Source: Agriotes lineatus (taxonomy: Eukaryota > Arthropoda > Insecta > Coleoptera > Elateridae). Taken from it: a stretch of 64,000 nt of DNA. The stretch is from the NCBI GenBank assembly GCA_940337035.1, contig OW679203.1, forward strand, positions 25,925,495 through 25,989,494. Reading direction: 5' to 3'. Every line of letters starts with the position of its first letter. The first letter of the stretch is position 1. The translations under genes were made by a program, and so were the position numbers. Of the stretch, positions 1 to 10,700 are shown in pieces. Below the pieces are notes generated by a model. That model ran no database searches and was not told where the DNA came from. It was given only the letters and a program-made list of their open reading frames with translations.

Positions 1-1168
1 AGTAGTGGATTATTCACAAGGTTAAAGTGCGTTGCACCACGCCATTGATTAATATTAGTATAACATATTTTTCTTGCTTTTGTGAGAAATGCTCTATTGC
101 AAGAATGCTGGTTCCTCTCTGTATCTGTAAATTTCGAATAAACCATTCAGCATTGGTTATAGTTCGTAATACTTTGTTTTACAGGACCTCAAGTTTAGTA
201 AGGGTGGTTTTTGAAGTAGTACTCTATACACTACATCCGTAGGAAAATATTGGTCTGATTGGAGACCTGTATATTAGAATGCAACAATTAATTGTTAAAA
301 GAGGTTTTTGGGGGTTTTGGGGTATAACATACCCAGTCTTGCACAATTCTCGAACATCTTTTTGTTTAAGTAAAAACTCTAGCTTTGTCCTCGATCTAAG
401 TACCTAAGTATATACCAAGATATCGTATAGCACAATCTTTAGGGTTCCATGGAATCGGGGTGTCATTAATAATTACGTTTGGTTAGTTTCGCATTTATCT
501 GCGTGATGCACCATTTGTTAAACCAAATGGTTATTTCACTCCGAACATCCCTGAAAGTTGTATCCTACTGTATTGATTTTGTGATTCTATGTGATGATGT
601 ATGCAGATGATACCAAATTTGCATATATGGCAAGGCTTGCGCCTTGAGGAGTGGGGATGTCCGAAATATAGATATTAAATGGGGTAGAACCTGCGATTGA
701 ACACTGTGGGACTTCAGGTTTAGCTTGTTGGGGTAGACTTAGAATGATCTGTCGAATAGAAATAATTTGATAATGAGTAGGATCTGTAGGACATACGAAA
801 TTTGTTCAATTCGCCCCTTTTTAGTCTAACTAGCAAGTAATTTAGTGTAAATATAACCGAGAGATAATTAGAATCAATTTGTGTCTGAGCAATTTAACAT
901 GATTCAGTGGCGTATAATACGCAAGTACTTGAATAATTAACCCCGAAATTATAAAAATATAGGTTGTTTTTGAAAAGAAGTAAAACGTTCTCATCTTTTA
1001 CTGAATGCTAATTCCAAATTACACGAATTTAAATATATGGTTAGCGCAACCACTTAGTGTATAGTTTTCCTGCTCTTTATTTACGTAGCAGCGATTGTCC
1101 CTGTGTAACTATTCCTTACATGATCTGTAATATTTACTGTGTGTTATTTGGTTATACAATTACGTGTT
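1..1168. other. AT-rich non-coding stretch
   Basis: No open frame here reads as a protein: the longest, 71 codons, is low-complexity. I see no tandem repeat, no tRNA-like box pair and no strong inverted repeat. It ends where the T-rich run that probably marks the poly(A) end of the neighbouring LINE begins. Confidence 0.5.
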
Positions 1169-1326
1169 CTTTTTTTTATTTGAAAGTAGATTAGCAATCA
1201 GAATACACAATAATTCTATAGGCTAATATTTTGATTTATAATATGACGTGATGAGGGTCCGTCCAGTGATTGGTCCTCGTCCTAGGAGAATAGTGCTAAT
1301 GTGTTAGGCCCATAAGGGGGTCCTCT

Positions 1327-1880
1327 TCAGTGAAGGTCTGTAGGCCAGCGGCGCTTGAGGCGTCTGAGGACTTGATTGTGTGGGAGTTCTTGTAGAAGAG
1401 TGTTGTCATGGGTGCTAAGTTTGGCTAGATGTTTCATAGTTCTGTCCTGTATTACAGTGTTGAGCATCGGGATGCCGAGGTCGTCATGAATCATCTGATT
1501 GGTGATGTACCAAGGAGCATCAACGAGAGTTCGTAAGATTTTGGATTGACAGCGTTGCATGATTGCGAGGTTAGATTTGCTAGCACAGCCCCAAAGTTCG
1601 ATTCCATAGGACCAGATTGGTATAATGATGGTTTTGTATAAGAGGAGTTTGTTAGATATGGATAAGGGGGAGTGTCGGCCTAGTATCCAATAAAGGGTTT
1701 TGAATCTGATCTCAATATGTTTTTTTTTCTTAATAATGTGGTCCTTCCAGGTGAGCTTGCTGTCAAGATGTAGGCCCAAGTATTTAATTGAAGGAGATTG
1801 TGGTATCTCGATGTTATTAAGATGAGATTTAGTCTCTGTATTTCAAATTTTACATTCTTCGGTGTTATTAGTGGTACGGA
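1327..1880 (-). pseudogene. Jockey ORF2, reverse transcriptase thumb and C-terminal remnant
   Basis: The frame reads through a motif YLGLHLDSKLTW, then LYWILGRHSPLS, SNKLLLYKTIIIPIWSYGIELWG and IMQRCQSKILRTLVDAPWY, which is the conserved region after the catalytic palm in Jockey-clade reverse transcriptases. The open stretch from its first methionine is 150 codons, and the same frame can be followed upstream to about 1880 across one stop (just before NTETKSHLNN). The catalytic palm with its YADD motif should lie just upstream but is absent. The sequence jumps directly to the region that follows the endonuclease, in another frame. It therefore encodes no polymerase activity. Confidence 0.88.
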
Positions 1881-1892
1881 AGGTGTATTTGG

Positions 1893-3156
1893 TTAAGGTG
1901 CTGGTTGGTCTGGGAGATTAACGTTGGGTGGTTCATCATGGGGTTGAAATACTCCAGAGAGGTGAATAGCGAACAAATCCGTCTTTTCTTTATCGCTCTT
2001 GGCCCATCCTAGAGCTGGAGGCAGTTTTCGTATTGGTGGGGATGGGGTTTGGGGTTTTAAAGAGGATTTGACTGGTCTCCATATTGAGTTGCCATATCGG
2101 TTTATAGTTGAGAGGTAGGTGTTCAACGAGTCTTCCCTCAAGGATTTGAGCTTTGCCTTAAGCTGATTACCAAGGTTATTGAGTTTTGTTTTGTCTGCTG
2201 TATGGTGACTTTTTTGCCAGATCGCTCTAGCTTTCCTCTTTTGGGCAACTAGATGTTTAACTTCAAGAGGAACATGTGCGTATGATTCGACTTTTCTCTG
2301 CACCTTAGGCGGGCTAGCTTGCTGTGCTGTAGTTGTTAGCAGAGAATTGAATTTGGTAACTGCATTATCTACTTCTAGAGGGGTTTTTAAACTGACTTTC
2401 AATTCAATGCTTTCATGAAGAAGTTGTCGGTATAATTCCCAGTCAGTTGAAGCGTTATGTAACCGTTCAGGGGAATTATTGATTAGGACACGTGCGCTAA
2501 TAGTTCCGATGATCGGGGAGTGGTCCGAGGAAAGGTCGTAGCTTGGGGAGATACCTATGTAGTTCGGTGATATTCCATTAATGACAAAGAAATCGAGGAG
2601 GTCGAGGATTTTGTTCTGATCAGATGGCCAGTATGTCGGGGTCCCTGTTGAAAGGTATACGTATTTATAGTCTTGAATAGTTTTATACAGCTCTCTGCCT
2701 TTTGTGGTGACTAGTCGAGAGCCCCACGCAGTATGTTTACTGTTGTAGTCACCGCCTGAGACGAATTTGGGACCCAAGATATGGAAGAATTGGTCGAAAT
2801 CAGCTTTTTTGATATTGTGTTTTGGGGGGCAATAGACAGCCGCAACGGTTAGTTCATAGGGGAGGGTGAGCACCTTGATGGAAGTGGCCTGAAGAGATTC
2901 CTTCTCGTATTTTGGGAGAGCGTAGTGTTTTAAGTTTTGTTTGATTAATATAGCGGTTCCAGCGTGTCCTTTTTTATCTGGGTGGTTAGTGTAGTATAAA
3001 TGGTAGTTTGGGATTTTGATGTACGATTTTTCCGTAAAGTGTGTTTCACTGATGAGCATTATGTCAATATAGTTATGTTTTAGGAATAGTATTACCTCGT
3101 CTCTGTGATTTAAGAGACTTGGCGTTCCATTGTGCAATACGGAGGAATATATCCAT
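1893..3156 (-). pseudogene. Jockey ORF2, APE-type endonuclease portion
   Basis: This part of ORF2 encodes the target-nicking endonuclease of the exonuclease-endonuclease-phosphatase fold. Recognisable motifs in order are LISETHFTEKSY (metal-binding Glu), AGTAILIK, VAAVYCPP, GGDYNSKHTAWGSR (normally GDFNAKHTAWGS) and SSDHSPI (catalytic Asp-His). The true start is probably the ATG at 3156-3154, which opens with MDIFLRIAQWNAKSL as other Jockey ORF2 proteins do. A frameshift near 3110 puts the rest in the frame that runs openly from 3137 to 1893. The frame ends a few codons after a linker (about residues 280-410) that normally leads into the reverse transcriptase, which has been lost. The endonuclease motifs themselves look intact. 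Confidence 0.9.
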
Positions 3157-3436
3157 TATTTTTTTTACTTATTAACATTGTTAGCATGTTAAGGACCATG
3201 CTGTTTTGCTGAATGAGTTGTGAGAACATAGATCTGAATTCCTCTAGGAATTTATTTAGGGTAAGGTTAAGAGACTGGTCAGAAGGGGTTTGTTGTTGGG
3301 GTTCTTGGTGTCTGGTAATACTAGCGTATGTAGGTGAATGCGAGAGGTTGGATATATAATTTTGTCTGTTTATGATTGGGGATTGGGTGTTTGGCGGTTT
3401 GGAATTAGTATTTCTAATCGTCTCAAATTTTCAGCA
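3110..3436 (-). pseudogene. Jockey ORF1 (gag-like) C-terminal remnant
   Basis: An open frame on the minus strand runs about 108 codons, through a Ser/Thr/Gln/Pro-rich part into an amphipathic segment (LNKFLEEFRSMFSQLIQQN, then SMVLNMLTMLISKKN), and ends at the TAA at 3112-3110, overlapping the ORF2 start at 3156. That overlap and the leucine/methionine-rich tail match the C-terminus of Jockey ORF1 proteins, which bind the element's RNA. The N-terminal part, including any CCHC knuckles, is lost through 5' truncation near 3436, where the frame runs into unrelated DNA. Confidence 0.7.
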
Positions 3437-6394
3437 ACTAGCTAGATAGATTGCTTTGGCGTCCTATAATTCAGTGTTCACATTTTTCAAGGAGGATTGA
3501 CCCCGATCCATTTTTCGTAGCTAGTCGGAGACCCCAAATAATATAACATGCCTTTTAATGAATAATTTTGCATGTTGGAAAGAGACCATGCTAAGTTACC
3601 TATAATGAGGGACATACAGCAGTAAAAAACAGAAATCACTAGCAAAGTCAGATCCATACCTAGATGCAATTTCATTGTTCTCTCTAATTCAATTTATTTA
3701 ATGTAACTGGTAACTCTAGAAAATAATTGGAACAGTAACTGAGACCATCAGATGAAAACCGGTGGCAAACTGTGCAACTGAGTTAATTGAAAGAGAAAAA
3801 TTTAGTGCCACGTGAGGCTTTTAATTTTGATAATAATGACATCACGTGCGGGAGAGATGTGCTCAGACCAAGCCAACACAACTCTTAATGTACACATGTA
3901 AACTCATATTAGCTTTCCACACGAACACTGAATCTTAATTGCCGCTGGACTTAGACCAAATTTACACAGCAATTATTAATTCAAAACCTGCCCGATTTGA
4001 TTGAGTCTACTGTCACGACTAAGAATTTTCACAGGTTACATCAATTTCCCGATAATTAGGTGCTTGTAAGCTCCATGATCATGTCGCCTGTTCAGCAACG
4101 ACTCTATAACTCCATATTAAAACTGCAGTGGTGTAGTAAGCTCAACTGGTTCTCTCGTATCGCCGACCCCTTATTTTAACTTAATGCTTCTAAGTGAAAC
4201 TCGAAACTGATAATTTGCAATTACTCGAATTCTTTATAGACTACAGTACTTGGATTTCTGTAAGATATACGTTTTGAAATAAAAAAATCTCTTACTTGTG
4301 CAGCCATTTACATATGACATCAGATAATCTTTGTCAAAGAGTAGTCTTTCTGGAGTTTCTACTGCCATATTTTTAATTTGGTTTACTGTGCAAGCAGTCT
4401 GTGCAAAAAGTCGTTAATTTAGCAGTTTCCGGAGCAAGTCAAAACTCGTTTACGGCTTAGAATAATTCGCATCAAAATTACAGCTCGACGTATATTCAGC
4501 ATGCTCTGGTGAATGGTGACAACCGCATTGCAATAAACCACGTCTAGGGTTGAACACGAAGTAAGAGGTTTTATTTGCGGTTTGCACAGCACATTGCAAT
4601 GAGGTGCATCCAGGGAATTGTAAACTGTTGTGGAGAACAATCGATGTGGAATTATGTAAGGGATTCCAGCTTAAATACGAGCTATGGTAATTCTAATAGG
4701 ACGGTCGGAAATTTATGCATTCAGATGAACACGCCTCAGCACAGCACCATATTGTGTTTTAAATAAACGGGAGGAGGTGTGCGGCTAAAAGTTTGCGGAC
4801 AGCGGGCAGCATACATATACATAAATTGCATACAGCTGCTGGTTCATCGAACAATGTGTTAATGTTATTGAATTTCTATTGTACACGGTTTTTGAAGGGT
4901 GACGAGTAACCGAAACGAATCTCTCGTGATTAATTTTGAAAATCGAGTAAAAATTACTTCAAGTAGACTAAATTTAGTTGTTTTTGAATAATTAATTGTT
5001 GGTTCTATATTTCTGCACATTATATAAAAAGAGGAGTTTAAACAATTTGTGGCGATTGCATCATAGTGGCATTATAGAGTTTAGAGTAGCATAATACAAA
5101 TACAATTAAGAAAATATGTAAAAGGGGAGAAAAAATTAAAGAAGGAACTGCATAGGATAGATTAGAAGAGTACGTACCCGATTCAATAATATCACGAAAG
5201 TACATAATGAATACAGAGAATATAACTGCATGGGCAGTTAAATTATTTTCTGACAAATAGGTAATTAAAACTTCAACTGCATGTAGCACTAAATATATAA
5301 TAACTACAGCGAAGCACACAAACCCTATAACAAAGTGCAAAATAATACAATAAATTAAATAAACGTAAAGCGAATAGAATAGACGCGAAAGCTGCAGAAC
5401 GCCTCACAAAGAAGAATTCAGGGGCTTGCAAGACAAACTAACATTGTACACTTAGGGATTGTTAAAAATACACAAAATTAATGTACGATTTAGGAAAACA
5501 AACAGTTCAATAAGTTCACTGCGATGAAACGCGGCCTTTGAATTGATTTTCTGGGATACAAACGCTCTTTTCGGTAGCTCAGATAATCCAAGGGCTCATG
5601 GAGATTGCATTGATTGAATAGACTAAGAACATAGCCGATAAACTTATATATTAATTCCTCTATAACATCTTATTTAAAACTAGCTGCATTCTAGACTATC
5701 TATAAAAACGTATAAGCAATTTAACAACGAAGTTAGGCAGGTATACTGCAATTTAATTTGCTGTAGTTGAGCACTCCACAATAATTTTTCCCGACCGGTG
5801 CGGATCGCACTCTGAAGCGATGTTGAAGTTCGCCGCTCTTTGTTGCAGTTTCTTAGGCTCGTTTAATTAGCTGTAATTTAAAAAGCTCTGGTAGTTTTGA
5901 GAGAAACCCTGTATCACATAAGTGGTGCCTTTGTTGAATTTCGGCGGTGATTGTGATCGAACTACTCTGATTACTTCAAAATGATGCAGCTTACATTGGC
6001 TCTTGCTACATCGCCCTGGGCGGAGTTGCGACGCTGGCTCGTAAGCTCCGAACGAGTTGCTGCTAGGCGTGTGTTCGGTATGGATGCGGGTCCAGGTTTT
6101 ATACGATGGTTTTGCAGATCTTGAAGAATTGATTTCACCACTAATAGTTTTAGGGAGTGGTTCCGTAGCTAATGCAAAATGGATATTGTCGCTTAAAATT
6201 GGCTCAATAGTGTAGTTTGAGTTTAGAGGATGGTTTAAGTTTTGAACCGATAAGTTTCAATGAAGTTTTGGACTTAGAAGTGATTCGGACTAGCAAAGGT
6301 TTGCTTACCGGCGTAAAGTTGTAATGACCCGCCTTTATTTAGGAATATTTTAATTGGTCTTATTGCCTCGGGTATGCTCTAAGTCGGAGAATAC
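3437..6394. other. AT-rich non-coding stretch
   Basis: Nothing here supports a gene. The longest frame, 5038-5340 on the minus strand (100 codons), is hydrophobic and built from AT-rich codons, with no recognisable motif and no splice or promoter context. There are no tandem repeats. A slightly GC-richer part lies at 5790-6120 without features I can name. Confidence 0.45.
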
Positions 6395-7757
6395 TTTCAA
6401 ATTTCTCGGATATAGCGTAGATCAATAAAGAACACAGAATAAATAATAAAAATAAAATATACTGTCTTTAACTATGTACATTGAAAATGGAAATAATATT
6501 GCACACTACGCGTTACGGCCAAAGGGGGTAGTTGCATCAACAGGGGTTGCTCCTGGACGCCGGTGGGGCTGCTACGCGGAGGCGGAGGGATCTGGTAAAA
6601 TGCCCCGGCCTAGCGCATGTTACGCCTCTGGGCGATGTCCCGGAGTGGGTCGGCCGAGCACCAGCTGCTTCGCGCATCGACTTCGGAGCGAAGGTCGTCG
6701 GCCGCATGCACCAGGTGACATTTGTTTACAATGGCTAGCTGCTGCGAACACTTCGGATTAGAAATGGTGTTTCACGAATATACCTGCCGGCGTAGGAAGC
6801 TGCAGGAGTTTGCGTTCGGTGAGCCAAACTGGTCGGACTCTCGGGAAATTCTCCGTTCAAACGAATTTGCGGCTTCGACTGGATTGCGGCGGTGCGGAGA
6901 TCCTTTTCGGAGGGCTTCAGGAATGCTCATAGGATGCTGGCTGTGACTCTTACAGGCAGGTCCCTTATCGCATGATCTCTGTATGCGTCCAGCCTGGCGG
7001 CGGCGGGCTGTTGATTACTTCCTGGTCCCTCACAATTCGGGCGAGTTAATACAGTTGAAATACGGCTTTCGAGAACGCAAATGGAATGCACCCTCGAAAC
7101 TCGGATGATCACGGACGGGACGGCGGCGGTGATCTCGTTCAGCGGATTACAGGAATGTTAGTTACTAATTCCGCGGTTTCGGCCTTTAACTAATAGCGGT
7201 TCGGTTACACGGGATACGGGGAAAGCTAATTAGTAGCCACGGTTTCGGCCTTTAAATTAATGACGGTTCGGGAACGGGTTTGATAAGGATCTCTAGGTTA
7301 TCGGGGTGTTCTTGCAGGAAGACAGTGACCATACCAAACTCGCAAGAACTTTTATTTAGGCGATTTCTCCCTTGCTAAGACAGTAACCATACCAAAGTAA
7401 ACGAGTGATCGCTCCGGGTGGATTAGGAGAAGTTTACGAGAGCATTCGGGACAGAATCTCTTTCAGGTGGATTGGGAGAAGGCTTAGGGAAGAACCCCAG
7501 GATGGGATCTGTCTCAGGAGCTGCCATGTGCTCCTTTTTATACGTTCAGTGGCTCCCGGTCGGCGCTCGTGCTCCCCACTCTGGCGGCGGGGGAAACACT
7601 CCTGCGCGCAAACGTGGCTTCCTGCGCATCGGCTACCGGCCCGCGCTATCGCTTCTTAGCGCGGTCTTGAGATGCAAACGTTTGATAAGGCGGCGAATTA
7701 AATTCCCAATACGTTTCAAGTATCTTTAGAATTTATATTCACAAGCGAAACGTTACA
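6395..7757 (-). repeat. LTR-like block, possible solo LTR (copy 1)
   Basis: This block is clearly GC-richer than its surroundings and matches the block at 23225-24422. Read on the minus strand, both begin TGTAACG, pass a motif containing AATTTAATTCG, then about 200 bp later a TATA box (complement of 7535-7542), and end in AT-rich sequence with AATAAA-like signals and a shared stretch around TATAGTTA...CTGTGTTC. A TG start, one promoter about 200 bp in and poly(A)-like signals near the end are what an LTR has. No protein-coding retroelement sequence adjoins it, so a solo LTR is the simplest reading. It contains several imperfect internal repeats, such as GGTTTCGGCCTTTAA at 7175-7255. The exact ends and target duplication are not resolved. 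Confidence 0.5.
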
Positions 7758-10700
7758 AAGTTAGACTCAAAAACTACTTGAACTGGTCGAACATCGTCCT
7801 CGGGCCCGCCCCTTTCAACTTGAATATGTTCTTTAGGAGATATAGGTGAGGATACGCCATAGTTACTTGTTTGCGAACTCGCGCATCGCTGGGTCTTTGC
7901 CTTTAACACACGAGCTGGATGCCAAACGTCGATTGTGACTTAGGCTGGCGGGTTTCAGATTCTAACATATTAAGTATGTTTAAAATTAATTATAAAGGCG
8001 GAAATGTCGCTATATTTACTCAAATACTAAAACCTTTCTGTTAAGGAATATATCGGCATGATAATGTAGAGATTTTATTTTTATTTAAATCGATGTCAAC
8101 CAGTTGTATGGTTAAGGAATCATACATTTCGCTTATGAAAGATGATTGAATTGACAAAGTTAACCATCGACTCTCACAGGTGAAGTAGAGTAGGTCTGTA
8201 TTACAACCTATCGGGGGGACACTAAACCAATTACGAAATGCCACAACTTGAAAGCAGACATGCTGAGGTGTCGCCAAATTATTTCCAGTTTAGGACATGG
8301 CTACTCTGTTATGCTGATTTATTATTATCTTTCGGCAATTTTTCCATCGCTGCCATTATTGCTTGATTCGCTGTTCCGGCTGTCGTCGATTATTTGCTAA
8401 TAATATTGTACCATCTGGTAACATAAAATGGTATACTGATATGCTCCCACTGCAAATTCGCCTGTCTAGGTCTCTAATACTTATCTCATCACAAATATAT
8501 TATAGATGTTAAACCATGGCAGACATTACAAAAAGCAACGTTAACGCAATCGATTTATTTATAATTTGTCCATTCTTTGTCTGCTCTTTGATTCGTTTAT
8601 TTCTTCCCCTGCCCCATAAAGTTATATGGGGTTGATGTATGCATGTACTTGTACTGGTATTGTATTTTTTTTCAATAAACAAAATATATAAACTAATCAG
8701 TAGTATATTGTCGTTCATTCAACGTTCTAGCAACTTTTAAATTGCATTCCAAAAGAAATTTGTTGGTTAAGAGGTGAAGAGAAAACACCAAAATTCTATA
8801 TCAATCCAATACATAAACGCACCTTAAAAACTTTTCTCTTCACGTTGTTCGATATTCGATTTCGAATTGTTGGGGTAACTAATGCTTGAATGAATCTCCT
8901 CTCTTCTTTCGATGTTTGATCGTACCTTCCTATGGTAATCTTAAGTTTAAGCTAGTAATTATATGAGAAGCTGTCGCCTTTCTATAAGAAGGTTGTTGAT
9001 TATAATTCCATCAATCTCTAAGCCCAACTCTTTAACTGTTTCCTTTAATTGTTCTAATATTTCCAGTATTTTATATAGATTATTGCAGCAATATCGTCGG
9101 AAAATCTCGTTTTTAGTTAATATTTATTTTTTATTTTTTTATATTAGCTCCTAAAAGCTGTCATCCAGCCTCAGTGTAAAGAGTTTGTCATTCTTCGGTG
9201 TACTGTTTAGAAGAATGTAGTAGGTCGCTTTCTTCTGCATGTTTCTAATCAAGTGGGTGTAACTTTCATGTACTGAACAATCTTTCAAAGCATTTATGAC
9301 AGTCCATTGTTCAATCGTATCGAACACATTCTCGTAATGATTTTATTGTATTCATACAAGATATATCTTATGGTTTTGAATGTGCTCTTTAATAATTTAG
9401 ATGCTACCTACTTCGCTGGTTGGTAGGCGTCTAGTTTACTGGTAACCCTATTGACCAAAACTTTTGTAAAACTCTTATAAACGTGCGAGAGAAGGCTTTT
9501 ATGCTTGTAGTTGTATAATTTTCTGTTGTGTCTGTTTTTATGTAACAAATTAATTTTGTTTTATACAGGCATTTATTGAATAGTACAACTACTGCATCTT
9601 TAGCTTTCGTGTCACTTGCTTTCATCATCTCTGGTATGATATGTTATACGAAACATTCATTTACGATCCGTAAAGCTAAGGCTGAAGGCTAAAAAGAAAG
9701 TCTCACTGCAATAGTCAAGACAAAATGTGTACCCTGGAGATACGAGGAAAAATTACTGCAATTTATGTAGGAACCACCTGATCTATCGACGGTATAGAAT
9801 ACAATATCTTTTCTACCTACCGTATATCGCCATTCCTGAAGTGTTTACCTTACTTCAGGAATTCTCGTAACTACATTTCGCTTTACAAATAAAATCACGC
9901 AGCATGTAATGTGACAGACTATACTGAAACAATACCCCTAAAACACATTTTTTATTGGTGGCAGCTACAGCATTGATGATGCGGTGACAAAGCAACGTCA
10001 GATTGCAAAAGCGCTACTGACCTCGCCATGTTAGTCTGCATAAAGCGGCTAATTATTAACTATTTTACAATATGCATCGCTTGACATAATATAATCACTT
10101 CAAAATTCAAGAAAAGTAAGGTTTCAATGAAGAACGTTGCAACCAGGGTCTACAAGATGTAAATGGGTCAATACGGTGATCGGTTAAAAATCGGACCAAG
10201 CGTGGAAATGAAATTCCACTGCACAACACCGAAATGGGAAACGAAACTTTAAATTTGTAAGCTATACTTGGAGAATTATTAAATACGACGACGTCTAAAA
10301 TTCCAAAACTTGGTTAATAAAGCTTCTAAATATCAATTTTATTTCACAAAACTGAATAACGCTCTCTCCGCTGATTAGTAGGTCCCCGCTGTAACTTAAG
10401 CGAGCACGAACGAGTTTAACGAGTTTCCAACACCTCTCCGTGTCAGTTACTAACCTGACCTAACAACCATCTTCTCTTGGTGATTATCGGTTGTTTAGTG
10501 GTCGCAGTTCGAATTGTATTTCATCATCATTTCGACATTAGCAATTTGGTTGCAGGTAATATAATTTCTTTCATATAAATATTAGATTGTTGACGCATTC
10601 GTATGTAAATAAATAAAATAGCGGAGTAAATTAATAAACTAAGAACACTTATACTAAATGATCATGCGACTGCCTATAAATCGATACCGATCCACTGATC

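Larger units (their letters stand above)
1169..3436 (-). mobile_element. Jockey-like non-LTR retrotransposon, 5'-truncated with internal deletion
   Basis: Read on the minus strand, the block holds the end of a gag-like ORF1, an overlapping ORF2 start, an APE endonuclease and, after a deletion, the thumb/C-terminal part of a reverse transcriptase. That order and the protein motifs are those of the Jockey clade. The probable 3' end is the T-run near 1169-1178, a short poly(A) on the minus strand, about 150 bp beyond the ORF2 stop. The left part of ORF1 is missing, as expected from incomplete target-primed reverse transcription. Full Jockey elements are about 4.5-5 kb, so roughly half is absent. 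Frameshifts and a stop show it is dead. I could not identify a clean target-site duplication. Confidence 0.9.

Noticed and set aside
5038..5340. 100-codon hydrophobic minus-strand frame as a membrane protein
   Set aside because: Such composition is expected from AT-rich random DNA. There are no conserved motifs, promoter or neighbours.
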